Counted from the first letter of the stretch, positions 39,473-50,824 are shown. The stretch is DNA of 64,000 nt from Nocardia arthritidis NBRC 100137 (GCF_001612765.1 NZ_BDBB01000019.1:1-64000), one strand, 5' to 3'. Made by a program: numbers and translations. Notes: a model not told the origin generated them from the sequence alone.

Positions 39473-40942
39473 TCAGTTCTCCCGGTCGGCAGGCAGAGCG
39501 GCGACCACCGGGAACTCGCCGGTCGGACCGCCACGCTCCGCCGCGATGGCCAGCACCCGCTTACGCGCGGCGAACCAGCCGACGATCAGCGCGGGAACGA
39601 TCAGGGCGAGGGTCGCGACGGTCCAGGTTCCCACCGGATAGTCGAACCCGGTGAGCACGACGACGAAGAACAGGAACACCAGCGTGAGCAGGCCGGTGTA
39701 GGGCGCACCGAACATGCGGAACGCGGGCCGCTCGATGCGTCCCTGAGTGGACCAGCGCCACAATTGCAGCTGGCACAGCACGATGGTGGCCCACGAGGCG
39801 ACGATGCCCAGCGACGCCATGTTCAGCACGATCTCGAACGCCCGATTCGGGACGATGCCGTTGAGCGCGATACCGACCAGCGCGATCAGGCTGGTGAGCA
39901 GGATGCCGCCGTAGGGGACGCCGTTGCCGCCCATCACCCCGGTGAATTTCGGCGCGCTGCCGTTCATCGACATCGAGCGCAGGATGCGGCCGGTCGAGTA
40001 CAGGCCGGCGTTCAAACTGGAGAACGCCGCGGTGAGCACCACGAGATTCATCACGCTGCCGATCCCGGGGACGCCGAGCATGGTGAAGAACGTGACGAAG
40101 GGGCTCTCGTCGGCGGTGTACCGCGTGTACGGCAGCAACAACCCGAGCAGCACCAGCGAACCGACGTAGAAGACGGCGATCCGTGCGATCACCGAATTGA
40201 TCGCCCGCGGCATGATCTTCTCCGGGTGCTCCGTCTCGCCCGCCGCGGTGCCGACCAATTCGACTGCGGCGTAGGCGAAGACGACACCGGACACCACCAC
40301 GACCAGCGGCATGATGCCGGTCGGGAACAGGCCGCCGTGATCGGCGATCACGCTCGTGCCGGTCGCTTCTCCGTGCACGGTGAAGCGACCGAGCAGGAAG
40401 ATCGTGCCGACGATCAGGAACGCGCTGAGCGCGAATACCTTCACCAGCGCGGCCCAGAATTCCATCTCGCCGAACCACTTCACCGAGATCAGGTTGACGC
40501 TCAGCACGAGGACCAGCGCGACCAGCGCGAGCACCCACTGGGGGACGGCGGAGAACCCGGACCAGTAGTGGAAGTACTGCGCGATCGCGGTGGTGTCGGC
40601 GATGCCGGTCATCGACCAGTTCAGGAAGTACATCCAGCCCGCGACGAAGGCGGCCTTCTCCCCGAAGAACTCGCGCGCGTAGGAGACGAACGACCCGGAG
40701 GAGGGCCGGTGCAGGACGAGTTCACCGAGCGCGCGCAGGATCAGGAACGCGAAGAACCCGCACACGCCGTAGACCAGGAACAATCCGGGTCCGGCGCTGG
40801 CCAACCGGCCGCCTGCGCCGAGGAACAGGCCGGTGCCGATGGCGCCGCCGATCGCGATCATCTGCAGCTGCCGCGGCTTCAGACTCTTGTGGTAACCATG
40901 GTCCTCGATGCTGAGGTGAGCTTCGTCGCCGCGCGCGGTCAT
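39473..40942 (-). CDS. ansP: L-asparagine permease (AAT family)
   Basis: A 489-residue, roughly 12-helix amino-acid/polyamine/cation permease. The first helix has [17 protein letters not shown] and the helix-10 region [13 protein letters not shown]; the phrases [14 protein letters not shown] and [19 protein letters not shown] closely match mycobacterial AnsP as I remember it. It imports amino acids with protons; asparagine specificity is inferred. An AAGGAGG sequence lies upstream of the ATG. The frame is open to 41017 without family similarity. Confidence 0.87.
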   Translation of the reverse strand: MTARGDEAHLSIEDHGYHKSLKPRQLQMIAIGGAIGTGLFLGAGGRLASAGPGLFLVYGVCGFFAFLILRALGELVLHRPSSGSFVSYAREFFGEKAAFVAGWMYFLNWSMTGIADTTAIAQYFHYWSGFSAVPQWVLALVALVLVLSVNLISVKWFGEMEFWAALVKVFALSAFLIVGTIFLLGRFTVHGEATGTSVIADHGGLFPTGIMPLVVVVSGVVFAYAAVELVGTAAGETEHPEKIMPRAINSVIARIAVFYVGSLVLLGLLLPYTRYTADESPFVTFFTMLGVPGIGSVMNLVVLTAAFSSLNAGLYSTGRILRSMSMNGSAPKFTGVMGGNGVPYGGILLTSLIALVGIALNGIVPNRAFEIVLNMASLGIVASWATIVLCQLQLWRWSTQGRIERPAFRMFGAPYTGLLTLVFLFFVVVLTGFDYPVGTWTVATLALIVPALIVGWFAARKRVLAIAAERGGPTGEFPVVAALPADREN

Positions 40943-41047
40943 GAGACGCCGGTTCCTCCTTTTCGACCCGAGATCACGCCGAACGGTACCCGCAGCGCGG
41001 GCACCGCTGGATGGCAACCCGAGGGCAACAACATCGGCGGAGTCCGG

Positions 41048-41932
41048 TCACTCCAGTCCGGCGAACAGATCGTGCTCCCGCCCGTCCGGCCCGAGCGGAC
41101 CACGCCGTCCTCGCACCAGGATGAAGTGCTCTTCGGGCAGTACCGGCTGGGCGACATTGTTCGACAGGGCGAATTCCCGGCCGGACGGCGCGACGGTGAC
41201 CTGGGTGGCGTGTGCCCGCAGCGCGGCGCGCTTGGCCGTCAGCGCGTCGGACACGTCGATCGTGGTGGTCACCGCGTCACTGGGCACGCTCGCGAGCTCG
41301 CCTTCGGCGGGCAGCCGCCAACCGGGCGGCAGGGCGCCGGGCAGGCCCGCGGCCGTGCGCCGGGCCAGCGCGGCGGTGTGCAGGCGCAGCATGTCGGCGT
41401 CGGTGACGGTCCAGTAGTACTTCGGGGTGTCCCAGCCCTCGCCCGCCGCCACCTGCACCGCGGCCGTGGTGATCTCGTGTGCCCGGATGTGGTCGGGGTG
41501 GCCGTAACCGCCGTTCGGGTCGTAACCGACCACGACGCGCGGCCGTAGCTCGAGCACCGCGTCGGTGAGAGCCCGCACCGCTTCGTCCCCGGAGCGCACG
41601 AATACCCGCGGCTTCTGCGCGGCGGGCGTGCCCGCCATTCCGGAGTCGCGCCAGCGTCCGGCGCCGCCGAGGAAGCGCGGCGGGCCCGCGTTCAACGCTT
41701 CCAGCGCACGGGTCAGCTCGAGGATGCGATAGCCGCCGAGCTGGTCGGCGTGCTGCGCGGCGAGCAGCGCCCACTCGTCGCCGATCACCTCGCCCTCCTC
41801 GCCGAGCGTGCAGGTGAGCACGGTGACCGGCACGCCGCGACGGCGGTAATGCGCGATCGTGCCTCCGGTGGTGATGGACTCGTCGTCCGGGTGGGCGTGC
41901 ACCAGCAGCAGCCCGCCCGTCCCCGCGGTCAC
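41048..41932 (-). CDS. mshB: Mycothiol GlcNAc-Ins deacetylase MshB
   Basis: A 294-residue LmbE-fold zinc deacetylase that removes the acetyl group from GlcNAc-Ins in mycothiol biosynthesis. The metal site is AHPDDES near residues 13-19 with the second His in GHPDHIRAHE. The GTG at 41932 overlaps the lpqW stop as GTGA, so it is coupled to lpqW, as neighbouring genes are in mycobacteria (Rv1166, Rv1170). Confidence 0.94.
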   Translation of the reverse strand: MTAGTGGLLLVHAHPDDESITTGGTIAHYRRRGVPVTVLTCTLGEEGEVIGDEWALLAAQHADQLGGYRILELTRALEALNAGPPRFLGGAGRWRDSGMAGTPAAQKPRVFVRSGDEAVRALTDAVLELRPRVVVGYDPNGGYGHPDHIRAHEITTAAVQVAAGEGWDTPKYYWTVTDADMLRLHTAALARRTAAGLPGALPPGWRLPAEGELASVPSDAVTTTIDVSDALTAKRAALRAHATQVTVAPSGREFALSNNVAQPVLPEEHFILVRGRRGPLGPDGREHDLFAGLE

Positions 41933-43707
41933 GGAATCCTGCGCCACATGGACGCGTCGCCGAAGATGCCGACCTGGATCGCGCCGCTGAGCGAGGAGCC
42001 GTCCAGCCGGGGACCGGACGCGGCGACGGCGTTGTCCTGCACGATCGGCAGCACCGTCGCCATTGCCCACAGTTTGGGCTCCGCGTCGGCGAGCACGCGG
42101 CCCACATCGCCGCCCCGCAGCGCTTCGTCGATCGCGGGTTGCAGGGTCGGATCACACACCCCGGACAGGTTGCTCGGCGCGCGTTGCGCCGCCTCCGCGA
42201 TGGCCTGCGCCGGCCCGGTGACCCCCGGCAGCGCGGGAGGCGGGCACCCGTAGCGGGAGGCCAGCACGGTCGCCGGATCGGAACCGGCCACCTCCCAGCC
42301 GACGATCGCGTCGACCGTGCCCTCGATCAGTTCCTTGCCGTAGAGCTCGTCGGCGGCGACGCTGCGCACGGTGGCGTCGATCCCCGCGCTGCGCAGCTGG
42401 TCGGCAGCGGTATTGGCCACGGCCAAGGCGGTGGCGTCCCGATCGACCGCGCCGATGCGCACGGCCAGCGGCTTGCCGTCCTTGCCGAGGGTGCGCGGCT
42501 GCGGGGCGGGCGAGGTCGGGGAGATCGCGGGCGGCGGCTCCGGCGCCCGGCCGTAACCGGCGGCGGCGAGCAGCGCGAACGCCTCCTCCGCCGACGGACG
42601 CGGCGGAGCGGTCGGGGCGTAACCGGGATCGGACGGCGCGAGCACCTGCGCGCGAGCCGGTTCCACCCAGTTGCCGGTCTGGGCGCCCACCGTCGCCAGC
42701 AGCGCGGGGTCCAGCAGCGCCAGCACACCCGAACGGACCCTGGGATCGCTCAGTTCGCCTTTGCGCCCGTTCAGCGCCATCTGCAGCACCCGCGACTGCG
42801 GCATGATCGCGGTCCGCACGGAGGGAATCGCCCCCAACTGCGCCTGGGTCGCCACGCCGCCGTGGACCAGCGCCATCTGGATGTCTCCGGTGCGCAGCGA
42901 GCCCGCCAGCTGCGCGGGCGTGCCGCCGCGGCGCAGCAGGATCTGGCCCGGCATCGCCGGTGTGCCCCAGAAGCGGTCGTTGCGTTCCAGCAGCATCTCG
43001 TCACGGCCCGGGTCCGCGGAGCGGATCCCGAACGGGCCACCGGACACCCGGACGCCGTTGACCTGGCCGTTCATCCCCCTGGCGAACCCGCCGGGCGCGT
43101 CCTTGAGCAGATGGGACGGCAGCAGATCGGTGAACAGCTCGCGCCAGCCCGGGTAGGGCTGCGCCATCACGACGGTGACCGTCTTGCCACCCGCCGAGGA
43201 GTTCACATCCGAGATCATCCGGTATCCGGCCGGATCGACGACTCCGGGTTCGGAGATCATCTCCTGCCACAGGTAGCGGAAGTCCTCGGCCGCGATCGGC
43301 GCCCCGTCCGACCAGGACGCCTCGTTGCGCAACTTGTAGGTGATCGTGAACGGCTCCTGCGCGGTCACTTCGGCGGAGACCAGCAACGACGAATCCGGCA
43401 CCCAGGCCGTCGCACCAGGCCGCGCCGGATCGGGTACCGGCCGGAACGGGCTCGGCAGCACCAGCGAGGCGATCGCCGAGGTGGCGGCGGACTGGTCCGA
43501 GCGCAGATGCGGATTGAAGGCGGTACCGATGGTGTCCAAGGCGACGACCACGGTCGTCTCCGCCGGCTTGACCGGAGTGGTCTTCGGGCTGTCGGTGCTC
43601 TCGATGGGCGGCGGCGGATTCGCGGCACAGCTGCTGATCAAGGTCAGCACTGCCACGGCCGGCAACAACGTGCGCCACGCTGCGCGTTTTCCTGCGCCCA
43701 CTTTCAC
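41929..43707 (-). CDS. lpqW: LpqW-type lipoprotein, family 5 solute-binding fold
   Basis: A 592-residue lipoprotein with the lipobox LISSC (modified Cys27) and a periplasmic oligopeptide-binding-protein fold (SBP_bac_5) over about 45-560. In mycobacteria LpqW is reported to direct PIM flux toward lipoarabinomannan by acting on PimE; pimE is in this window 3.5 kb away. No ABC transporter genes lie beside it, which fits a non-transport role. The GTG at 43707 is chosen so that the signal peptide begins correctly; the frame runs on to 43842. It is coupled to mshB by a 4-bp overlap. Confidence 0.85.
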   Translation of the reverse strand: MKVGAGKRAAWRTLLPAVAVLTLISSCAANPPPPIESTDSPKTTPVKPAETTVVVALDTIGTAFNPHLRSDQSAATSAIASLVLPSPFRPVPDPARPGATAWVPDSSLLVSAEVTAQEPFTITYKLRNEASWSDGAPIAAEDFRYLWQEMISEPGVVDPAGYRMISDVNSSAGGKTVTVVMAQPYPGWRELFTDLLPSHLLKDAPGGFARGMNGQVNGVRVSGGPFGIRSADPGRDEMLLERNDRFWGTPAMPGQILLRRGGTPAQLAGSLRTGDIQMALVHGGVATQAQLGAIPSVRTAIMPQSRVLQMALNGRKGELSDPRVRSGVLALLDPALLATVGAQTGNWVEPARAQVLAPSDPGYAPTAPPRPSAEEAFALLAAAGYGRAPEPPPAISPTSPAPQPRTLGKDGKPLAVRIGAVDRDATALAVANTAADQLRSAGIDATVRSVAADELYGKELIEGTVDAIVGWEVAGSDPATVLASRYGCPPPALPGVTGPAQAIAEAAQRAPSNLSGVCDPTLQPAIDEALRGGDVGRVLADAEPKLWAMATVLPIVQDNAVAASGPRLDGSSLSGAIQVGIFGDASMWRRIP

Positions 43708-44591
43708 GCTCGGGAACTCTACCGTACGGTCGAGGCCGTTACCGGATTCCTGCTGCCGAGCGGGGAAACGACGCGGTCGAGCGGATATGCGCGGACGCGC
43801 AAACGCGAGTGCGTCGCAGCGCCGGTGATATATCCCGGCCATACCGCACCGAACCTCGGCGAATATTCACCGTACCCGCCGCGGAGCAATAGCCGACGAT
43901 GCATCGGCGCACTGCGGTCCGGCAATTCGCATGCCGATTGTCGATATTCGCGAAACCACGAGGTCGTTCGCGCAAGCGAGCAATTGCACCGAAACGCCGA
44001 CCGGAAGACGGGACCCGCCTCCGCGAAACCATGGGCCGATGCGCCCACTCTGGGCGCAGGCCGACCAGAGTTGCACGTCAAGCCATCCGTCCGCCGAGAA
44101 AGATCATCTCACCGACCGCCCGGGGGACCGTCCGCATGAAGTTGGAATGTCTCAGGACGTGCCGACGTCTGCCGATTCCTACGGATGATACGAACGTTCT
44201 CTGTCGAAGTATCATCCTGACTTCTCGCCACTCCACCGCACAAACCACGAGCACCCGGTCAGCAATTGTCTGCACGGAAGAACGAGTACTTCGTTCGATC
44301 GTCCCGCAGCGCAGCGAAAGGGGGAGGAATATCACAAGAAAGTCGACGGACTTCGGAAGACAGATGCGGCATCCGACCCGATCCGCAAACCACATCACAA
44401 AGCCGTATCGAGGATATTCCGATTGTCGCGCCCGCCCCGAATTTCGTCACGGATGAATTGCCGACGACCTTCGGGTGTACGCGAGTCGAATCCGCGGCTG
44501 TCCAGCGCGAACGCCTTCCGCCTCGCGCACCGACCGGCCACGGGATCCGGCATCATCACGGTGACACCGAATCCCGTTGCGCCGGAAGCGA
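43708..44591. other. AT-richer gene-poor region
   Basis: About 880 bp with no convincing gene. By eye, 44150-44460 is roughly 50-55% GC against about 68-70% in the flanks. Open frames at 43899-44456 (+) and 44078-44398 (-) have no ribosome-binding site and atypical composition, so they are not called. Promoters for lpqW are expected at the left end. It may be a decayed insertion. Confidence 0.5.
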
Positions 44592-46490
<1,899 letters not shown>

Positions 46491-46703
46491 GCCTGAATCC
46501 TCCTGCTGTTTCGGTGTGGGAGCCGATGGTGCTCGGTGTCCTGCGGTAGCGGGACCCCTGCGCGGTTACGCAGGTTGCCGCCTCCGGGTCCTGACGCTCA
46601 CGCCGGGCTCCTTGCAGACAGGTGGAGAATCGAAACTCACCGGGCATAGCGGCCAGCTACACCCTACCGGCAGTCCGTTCGCGCAACGTTTCAGGCTTTG
46701 TAC

Positions 46704-46722
46704 TTAGGGTACGCTAACCCCC
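46704..46722 (+). promoter_or_regulatory. Leaderless -10 overlapping iron-box-like palindrome
   Basis: TTAGGGTACGCTAA at 46704-46717 is a near-perfect palindrome (mismatch only at positions 5 and 10) and agrees with much of the IdeR/DtxR consensus TTAGGTTAGGCTAACC. Within it, TACGCT (46710-46715) is a -10 hexamer 7 nt before the GTG at 46723. A repressor bound here would block a leaderless promoter. Confidence 0.45.
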
Positions 46723-46899
46723 GTGGGCAAGGTCAAAGCAAAGAAGGTTTCGAGCCTGAAACCCAAGAAGAAGTGCTGTCGGAAGAAGACGCGCTGCCTG
46801 AAGTGCCCCGTGGTCATCATGCGGATGAAGAAGTGCGAAGCGGCCGGAATCACCGGCAAGGATCTGAAAAAGGCACTCAAGCAGGCACGCGCGGCCTGA
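46723..46899 (+). CDS. Small Lys/Cys-rich conserved protein
   Basis: A 58-residue basic protein with 20 or so lysines and arginines and five cysteines in a tight cluster, KKCCRKKTRCLKCPVV near residues 15-31, plus KKC near 37. The cluster looks like a metal or RNA binding site. Similar small proteins occur upstream of phhB in mycolata as I recall, but no function is known. The gene has no ribosome-binding site and is probably read from a leaderless mRNA. It is followed after 51 bp by phhB. Confidence 0.75.
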   Translation: MGKVKAKKVSSLKPKKKCCRKKTRCLKCPVVIMRMKKCEAAGITGKDLKKALKQARAA

Positions 46900-46950
46900 C
46901 CCCCGCCGCCACCTTTCCGGGGCGGCCCGAGGCGAGTAGTAAGGAGTGTT

Positions 46951-47250
46951 ATGGCCCAGCAGACACTGCTCTCCGATATCGAGATCGCCGAGGCCCTCAC
47001 CGAACTGCCGGATTGGACCAGATCAGGGAACGCGCTGGTCCGCACGGTCAAGGCGCCCACCTTTCCCGCGGGCATCGACCTCGTGCGCCGGGTCGCCGAA
47101 GTCGCGGAGGAAGCCGACCACCATCCGGACATCGATATCCGCTGGCGCGACGTCACCTTCAGCTTGTCCACCCACTCCGCGGGCGGGCTCACCGCGCTGG
47201 ACGTCGCCCTGGCGCACCAGATCGATCTTCTGGTAACACGACCTGGCTGA
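46951..47250 (+). CDS. phhB: 4a-hydroxytetrahydrobiopterin dehydratase
   Basis: A 99-residue pterin-4a-carbinolamine dehydratase. The active-site block EEADHHPDIDIRW carries the three catalytic His of the family, followed by VTFSLSTHSAGGLTALD. It recycles 4a-hydroxytetrahydropterin; no pterin-dependent hydroxylase lies nearby, so its role here is open. AAGGAG precedes the ATG. It converges on pimE with a 7-bp gap. Confidence 0.93.
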   Translation: MAQQTLLSDIEIAEALTELPDWTRSGNALVRTVKAPTFPAGIDLVRRVAEVAEEADHHPDIDIRWRDVTFSLSTHSAGGLTALDVALAHQIDLLVTRPG

Positions 47251-47257
47251 ATCGCAT

Positions 47258-48568
47258 CTACGTGGTGTGCGCGGGGCCCTCTGCCGTCACGCGCGCTTGC
47301 TCATCCGCGCCCGATCGCGCGCGCCGGAGCCCGAAGCGGATGACCCAGAGGTAGAACACGACGACGCCGAGCACGTCGACGGCGCCGAGCCAGGCGAGCA
47401 CCCACGGGCGCGAGATGGTCCAGATCGAATCCTGGAAGAACGACAGCACCCACGGCACGCCGACCAACATCGTCACCAGCCAGTATCCCGCCAGGATCCG
47501 CGCGCCGGGCGCCCGGCGCAGCGGCCCGTAGACCAGCCAGAGCACCGTGGGCAGCAGCCACACCCAGTGATGCGACCAGGAGATGGGCGAGACCATCAGC
47601 CCGAACAGCTGCACCACGATCAGCGTGCCGAGCCGGTCGTCCGGGCCGAGCGCGCGCCAAGCCAGCAACGCCAGCACCGCGACCACGAGCACGGCCGCGA
47701 TCCACCATGGGCCGGACTCCACGTCGTAACCGAGGATCCGGCTGAGTGTGCCGCGCAACGACTGATTCCACACCGACCCCACCGGGCCGATCCGATCGGC
47801 GTCCCCGAGCAGCGTGCCGAAGTACCGGCGCGCCTCGGCCGGTGCGATCAGGAAACTCAGCCCCACCGTCGCGCCGAAGACAACCGCCGACCACACCACG
47901 GTTGCCCAGCGCCCGCGCGCGACGAAGTAGAGGCCGGTGATCGCGGGCGTCAACTTGATGCCCGCGACGATCCCGACCAGTCCGCCGGAGATCCACCACC
48001 GCGAACTGCGCACCGCGAGCATCCCGCCGAGCACCAGGAAGACATTGACCTGGCCGTAGTCCATCGTGGTTCGCACAGGTTCCAGCCACAGCCCCAGCGC
48101 GGTCCAGCCGACGGTCGCGGCCCGCCACTGCGGCGTCCGCAGCCGCTGCGCACCGAAGATCAGCTCGAGACTGATGTGCACCACCGCGTACAGCGCCGCG
48201 GCGATGGCCAGCAACCAGGCCACCGCGACCACGGTGAACGGCAGATAGTGCAGCGGGAAGAACACCAGCGCCGCGAACGGCGGATAGGTGAACGGCAACG
48301 GGAAGTCCGGGGTCTTCTCCGCGTAGGTGAAGTCGTAGAGCTGATCGGTCAGCAGCGCGGCCGACCCGCCGACGTAGACGTGCAGGTCGACGAGGTTCAT
48401 CCCGTTCGGAGACAGCAGCATCCAGAGCAACCGGGCCAGCACGGACAGGCCCAGCACCGACAAAGCCCATCGGAGGTGACGATTCAAATCGCTGGCTTTC
48501 GGCTCGAGTGCGGTGCGTCGGTTCGGCACGCCCGGACTTCGATGTTCTGGCGACAGCGCGGACGGCAC
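47258..48568 (-). CDS. pimE: PIM mannosyltransferase PimE (GT87 family)
   Basis: A 436-residue polytopic GT-C mannosyltransferase that uses polyprenyl-phosphate-mannose to add alpha-1,2 mannose to higher phosphatidylinositol mannosides in the membrane. About ten helices are predicted. The first luminal loop has the catalytic-type Asp in NLVDLHVYVGG, followed by PFTYPPFAALVFFP. It belongs to the Rv1159 locus next to phhB. GTG start at 48568. Confidence 0.88.
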   Translation of the reverse strand: MPSALSPEHRSPGVPNRRTALEPKASDLNRHLRWALSVLGLSVLARLLWMLLSPNGMNLVDLHVYVGGSAALLTDQLYDFTYAEKTPDFPLPFTYPPFAALVFFPLHYLPFTVVAVAWLLAIAAALYAVVHISLELIFGAQRLRTPQWRAATVGWTALGLWLEPVRTTMDYGQVNVFLVLGGMLAVRSSRWWISGGLVGIVAGIKLTPAITGLYFVARGRWATVVWSAVVFGATVGLSFLIAPAEARRYFGTLLGDADRIGPVGSVWNQSLRGTLSRILGYDVESGPWWIAAVLVVAVLALLAWRALGPDDRLGTLIVVQLFGLMVSPISWSHHWVWLLPTVLWLVYGPLRRAPGARILAGYWLVTMLVGVPWVLSFFQDSIWTISRPWVLAWLGAVDVLGVVVFYLWVIRFGLRRARSGADEQARVTAEGPAHTT

Positions 48569-48620
48569 CGATTAGATTAACCGCAGCGTGCTTCCGGTCG
48601 GCTCCACCCTCGAACCACCG

Positions 48621-48654
48621 GTAACATTTGCATCAACTTTCACACCAGTAACAT
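48621..48654 (+). promoter_or_regulatory. Direct repeat GTAACAT upstream of exported protein
   Basis: GTAACAT occurs at 48621-48627 and 48648-48654, 27 bp apart, upstream of the exported protein at 48809 and downstream of the divergent pimE start. It resembles the GTAACAAA pair at 680-729. Confidence 0.35.
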
Positions 48655-48808
48655 CAGGACGCGGTATGTTCTGCTAACACTGATCGTCCACGGCGCCTTC
48701 TGGACGCCGCGGCTGTACACATAGCCGCAATGTCCCTAGAGTGACCCCCGAAACGATGGCTTTTAGCAATCGAACCCAGATGTACCCGAGGTAAGGACGG
48801 CCAGACCA

Positions 48809-49609
48809 GTGCTTCGCACCCGAGGATCGCGGATCGCATTGTCCGCGCTCGCCATCGCGGCGAGCGCCACGCTCGCCGCGCCGACGACAGCAATCGCGGC
48901 CCCCGCGACCGCCCCGGCGGCGCTCACGAACAGCGTTCCCATGGTTCCCGAAGGTGTTCCGGTGGATGCGCTGGCCGCGCTCGCCCCAGCAATCGTCGGC
49001 GCCGTCGCGGGCCCGGCGGATATCGCGAGCCCCGGCGGGATCGCCGGCCCGCAGTCGGCCATCCTGGATCAGGCACGCAGGCTGCTGGCCACCTTGAACC
49101 TGCCGCCGCAGATCAAGTCGACACTGGAACGGATCATCACCTTCCTGGACGGCAGCGGTGGCGGTGGTCCCGAGGTGCCGCAGGACGGCCCGGCTATCGC
49201 GCAGTTCCTGTACCCGACCATCGGGAAGGGCTGCATCGGCCCGAGCGCCGACTCGGTGGGCACCGCCCTGGCCGTCCCCGGCCCGGCCACGCTGCCGCCG
49301 CCCGGCCCGAGCGCGGGTCAGACCGGGTTCGTCTTCACCGCGCTCGGCACCAAGTCGCCGACGCCGGTGCAGAATCCGCCGATGACGGTGCAGTGGCTGA
49401 ATCTGGACACCCGCCAGTCCGGCGTCCTGCCGCTGACCGACGAGGCCAAGATCAACCCGGACGGCCCCGCTACGCTGTCGGCGATCGCCGACACGGGCTT
49501 CGGTCGCGTCGTCGCGGTCGTCTCCGGCTCGCTGACCACCAAGTCCGGTGACGACGAGGCGCGGACCTGCTCGTTCCTGCCGACGCTCGGATTCTTCACC
49601 GTAGGCTGA
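48809..49609 (+). CDS. Exported Ala/Pro-rich protein (Rv1157c/Rv1158c-like)
   Basis: A 266-residue secreted protein with a Sec signal peptide (about residues 1-31, LSALAIAASATLAAP then AIAAPA). The mature part has an Ala/Pro/Val stretch, a helical ARRLLATLNLPPQIKSTLERI region (about 90-112) and a C-terminal beta part with VTVQWLNLDTRQSGV-type strands and a lone pair of cysteines (GKGC, RTCSF). Similar Ala/Pro-rich proteins sit beside pimE in mycobacteria. The function is unknown; a cell-wall location is likely. Followed by a strong terminator. Confidence 0.8.
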   Translation: MLRTRGSRIALSALAIAASATLAAPTTAIAAPATAPAALTNSVPMVPEGVPVDALAALAPAIVGAVAGPADIASPGGIAGPQSAILDQARRLLATLNLPPQIKSTLERIITFLDGSGGGGPEVPQDGPAIAQFLYPTIGKGCIGPSADSVGTALAVPGPATLPPPGPSAGQTGFVFTALGTKSPTPVQNPPMTVQWLNLDTRQSGVLPLTDEAKINPDGPATLSAIADTGFGRVVAVVSGSLTTKSGDDEARTCSFLPTLGFFTVG

Positions 49610-49614
49610 GCTTT

Positions 49615-49660
49615 CGATCGAGGGCGGCGACTCCATCGGGGTCGCCGCCCGCGATCGTTT
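49615..49660 (+). terminator. Intrinsic terminator
   Basis: GGGCGGCGAC at 49622-49631 pairs perfectly with 49641-49650 across a 9-nt loop, extended by CGATCG on both sides (49615-49620 and 49652-49657) and followed by a short T-run. It is the strongest hairpin in the window and closes the exported-protein gene. Confidence 0.8.
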
Positions 49661-49738
49661 CGGGGAAACCCACGGCAACCTCGAACGGATCCGCCGCGCC
49701 GCCCCACGAGCCGTCCGGACTGTGGTAGACCGCTAAGT

Positions 49739-50098
49739 ATGGCGACCATCGATCATTCGATACGCACGGCACATTCGATCCGCAGCAGACGCTCGCACCG
49801 CTCGATCCTGTCTTTCCGCTCGGAGGGGTCGATCCTGTCCATCGGGTCGGCCTACTCGGTCCTGTCCATCGGCAGCGTGGGTTCGGTGCTGTCGATCGGG
49901 TCGGTGGGCTCGGTCGGGTCGGCGATCTCCTCGTTCTCGTTCGCCAGCCTCGGTTCCGCGTTCTCCGGCCTGTCCCGGTGGTCGCTGTTCTCCTGGCTCG
50001 GCAACCACGAAGCCCCGGACAGCCGCCCCGCCCTGCGCGTCGTCCCGGACGACGAACCCGACCTGCGCGTCACCCCGATAAGCCACTGCCAGACCTAA
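49739..50098 (+). CDS. Protein with nonapeptide SIGS repeats
   Basis: A 119-residue protein with a basic/His-rich N-terminus (1-25), a repeat region (about 26-80) and an acidic, Arg/Pro-containing tail. The repeat unit is S-[IV]-L-S-I-G-S-x-x: SILSIGSAY, SVLSIGSVG, SVLSIGSVG, then degenerate SVGSAISSF and SFASLGSAF. Regular Ser/Ile/Gly patterning like this is typical of small parallel beta-helix or stacked beta structures. No signal peptide is seen. I do not recognise the family's function. Confidence 0.7.
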   Translation: MATIDHSIRTAHSIRSRRSHRSILSFRSEGSILSIGSAYSVLSIGSVGSVLSIGSVGSVGSAISSFSFASLGSAFSGLSRWSLFSWLGNHEAPDSRPALRVVPDDEPDLRVTPISHCQT

Positions 50099-50113
50099 AG
50101 GCGCTCGCTCGTT

Positions 50114-50824
50114 TCACCACTGTCCGTATTCGGGCGTGAGCACGTTGTTCACGTCGATTCCCACCCCGTCGATGGATCGTTTGTCGATCTCGAACTGGTG
50201 CAGGTGGGCGGCCGGGTGCACGAAGCCCTTGGGTGTGCCCCAGTTGTGCTGCCAATACCAGGCGCCCAATCCCGCGGTGCGGGCCAGCTCGATGGTCGGG
50301 GTGTTCGCGTAGACGCCGGTGTTCTCCTTACCGAGCACGGCCTGCCAGCCCAGCAGGTACGGCGCGATCATGGTGGCGAAGTCGACCGCGGAGGGGTTGT
50401 CGTCGATGGACGCGTAGATGGGCACGTTGTCCGGACCACCGGCGGCGCGGTGCAACGCGAGCCCGCGCTCGGCGTGCCGCTTGCCCGCCTCCAGCCCGCC
50501 GCGCCAGTCCGCGGTCGGGCCCTTGCCGAACTGGTAGCACGAGACGATCTGCAGACCGGCCGCTTTGAGATCGTCGACTTCGGCGGATCGCAGCGGTTTT
50601 CCCGCCATCCACTCCGCGCCCGGCCTCCGGTCGGACACGTAACGGATCACGCCGGCATGTCCGGCGTCGCGGATCGCCGCGGCCGAGGGGACGCCACCTG
50701 CGTAATCGATCAGGGTGCCGAGCGAGGGCCGCGCGGCGGCGGGAGCCGCCGCGGTGACGCCGACCACGGCCGCCGCCGCCGCGTAGGCGAACAGATCACG
50801 CCGGGATACCGGAATGGAACGCAT
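50114..50824 (-). CDS. Tat-exported DUF1906 glycoside-hydrolase-like protein
   Basis: A 236-residue protein with a twin-arginine signal (SRRDLFAYAAAAAVVG, about residues 7-22, cleavage near AAAARP). The mature part is the DUF1906/GH25-like TIM-barrel: GTLIDYAGGVPSAAAI, GVIRYVSDRRPG, IVSCYQFGKGPT, YASIDDNPSAVDF and WYWQHNWG. The Asp in IDYAGG and the IDD pair are in positions used by GH25-like enzymes. It may act on the cell wall. AAGGAG lies 7 nt before the ATG at 50824; the frame is open to 50890. Confidence 0.84.
   Translation of the reverse strand: MRSIPVSRRDLFAYAAAAAVVGVTAAAPAAARPSLGTLIDYAGGVPSAAAIRDAGHAGVIRYVSDRRPGAEWMAGKPLRSAEVDDLKAAGLQIVSCYQFGKGPTADWRGGLEAGKRHAERGLALHRAAGGPDNVPIYASIDDNPSAVDFATMIAPYLLGWQAVLGKENTGVYANTPTIELARTAGLGAWYWQHNWGTPKGFVHPAAHLHQFEIDKRSIDGVGIDVNNVLTPEYGQW

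Noticed and set aside
44078-44398. 106-residue minus-strand ORF in the AT-richer island
   Set aside because: No ribosome-binding site or leaderless promoter, no recognisable domain, and an overlapping ORF of similar size on the other strand.
43899-44456. 185-residue plus-strand ORF
   Set aside because: Arg/Thr/Ser-rich, no start signal, and no coherent secondary structure; lower GC makes chance ORFs hard to judge but gives no support.
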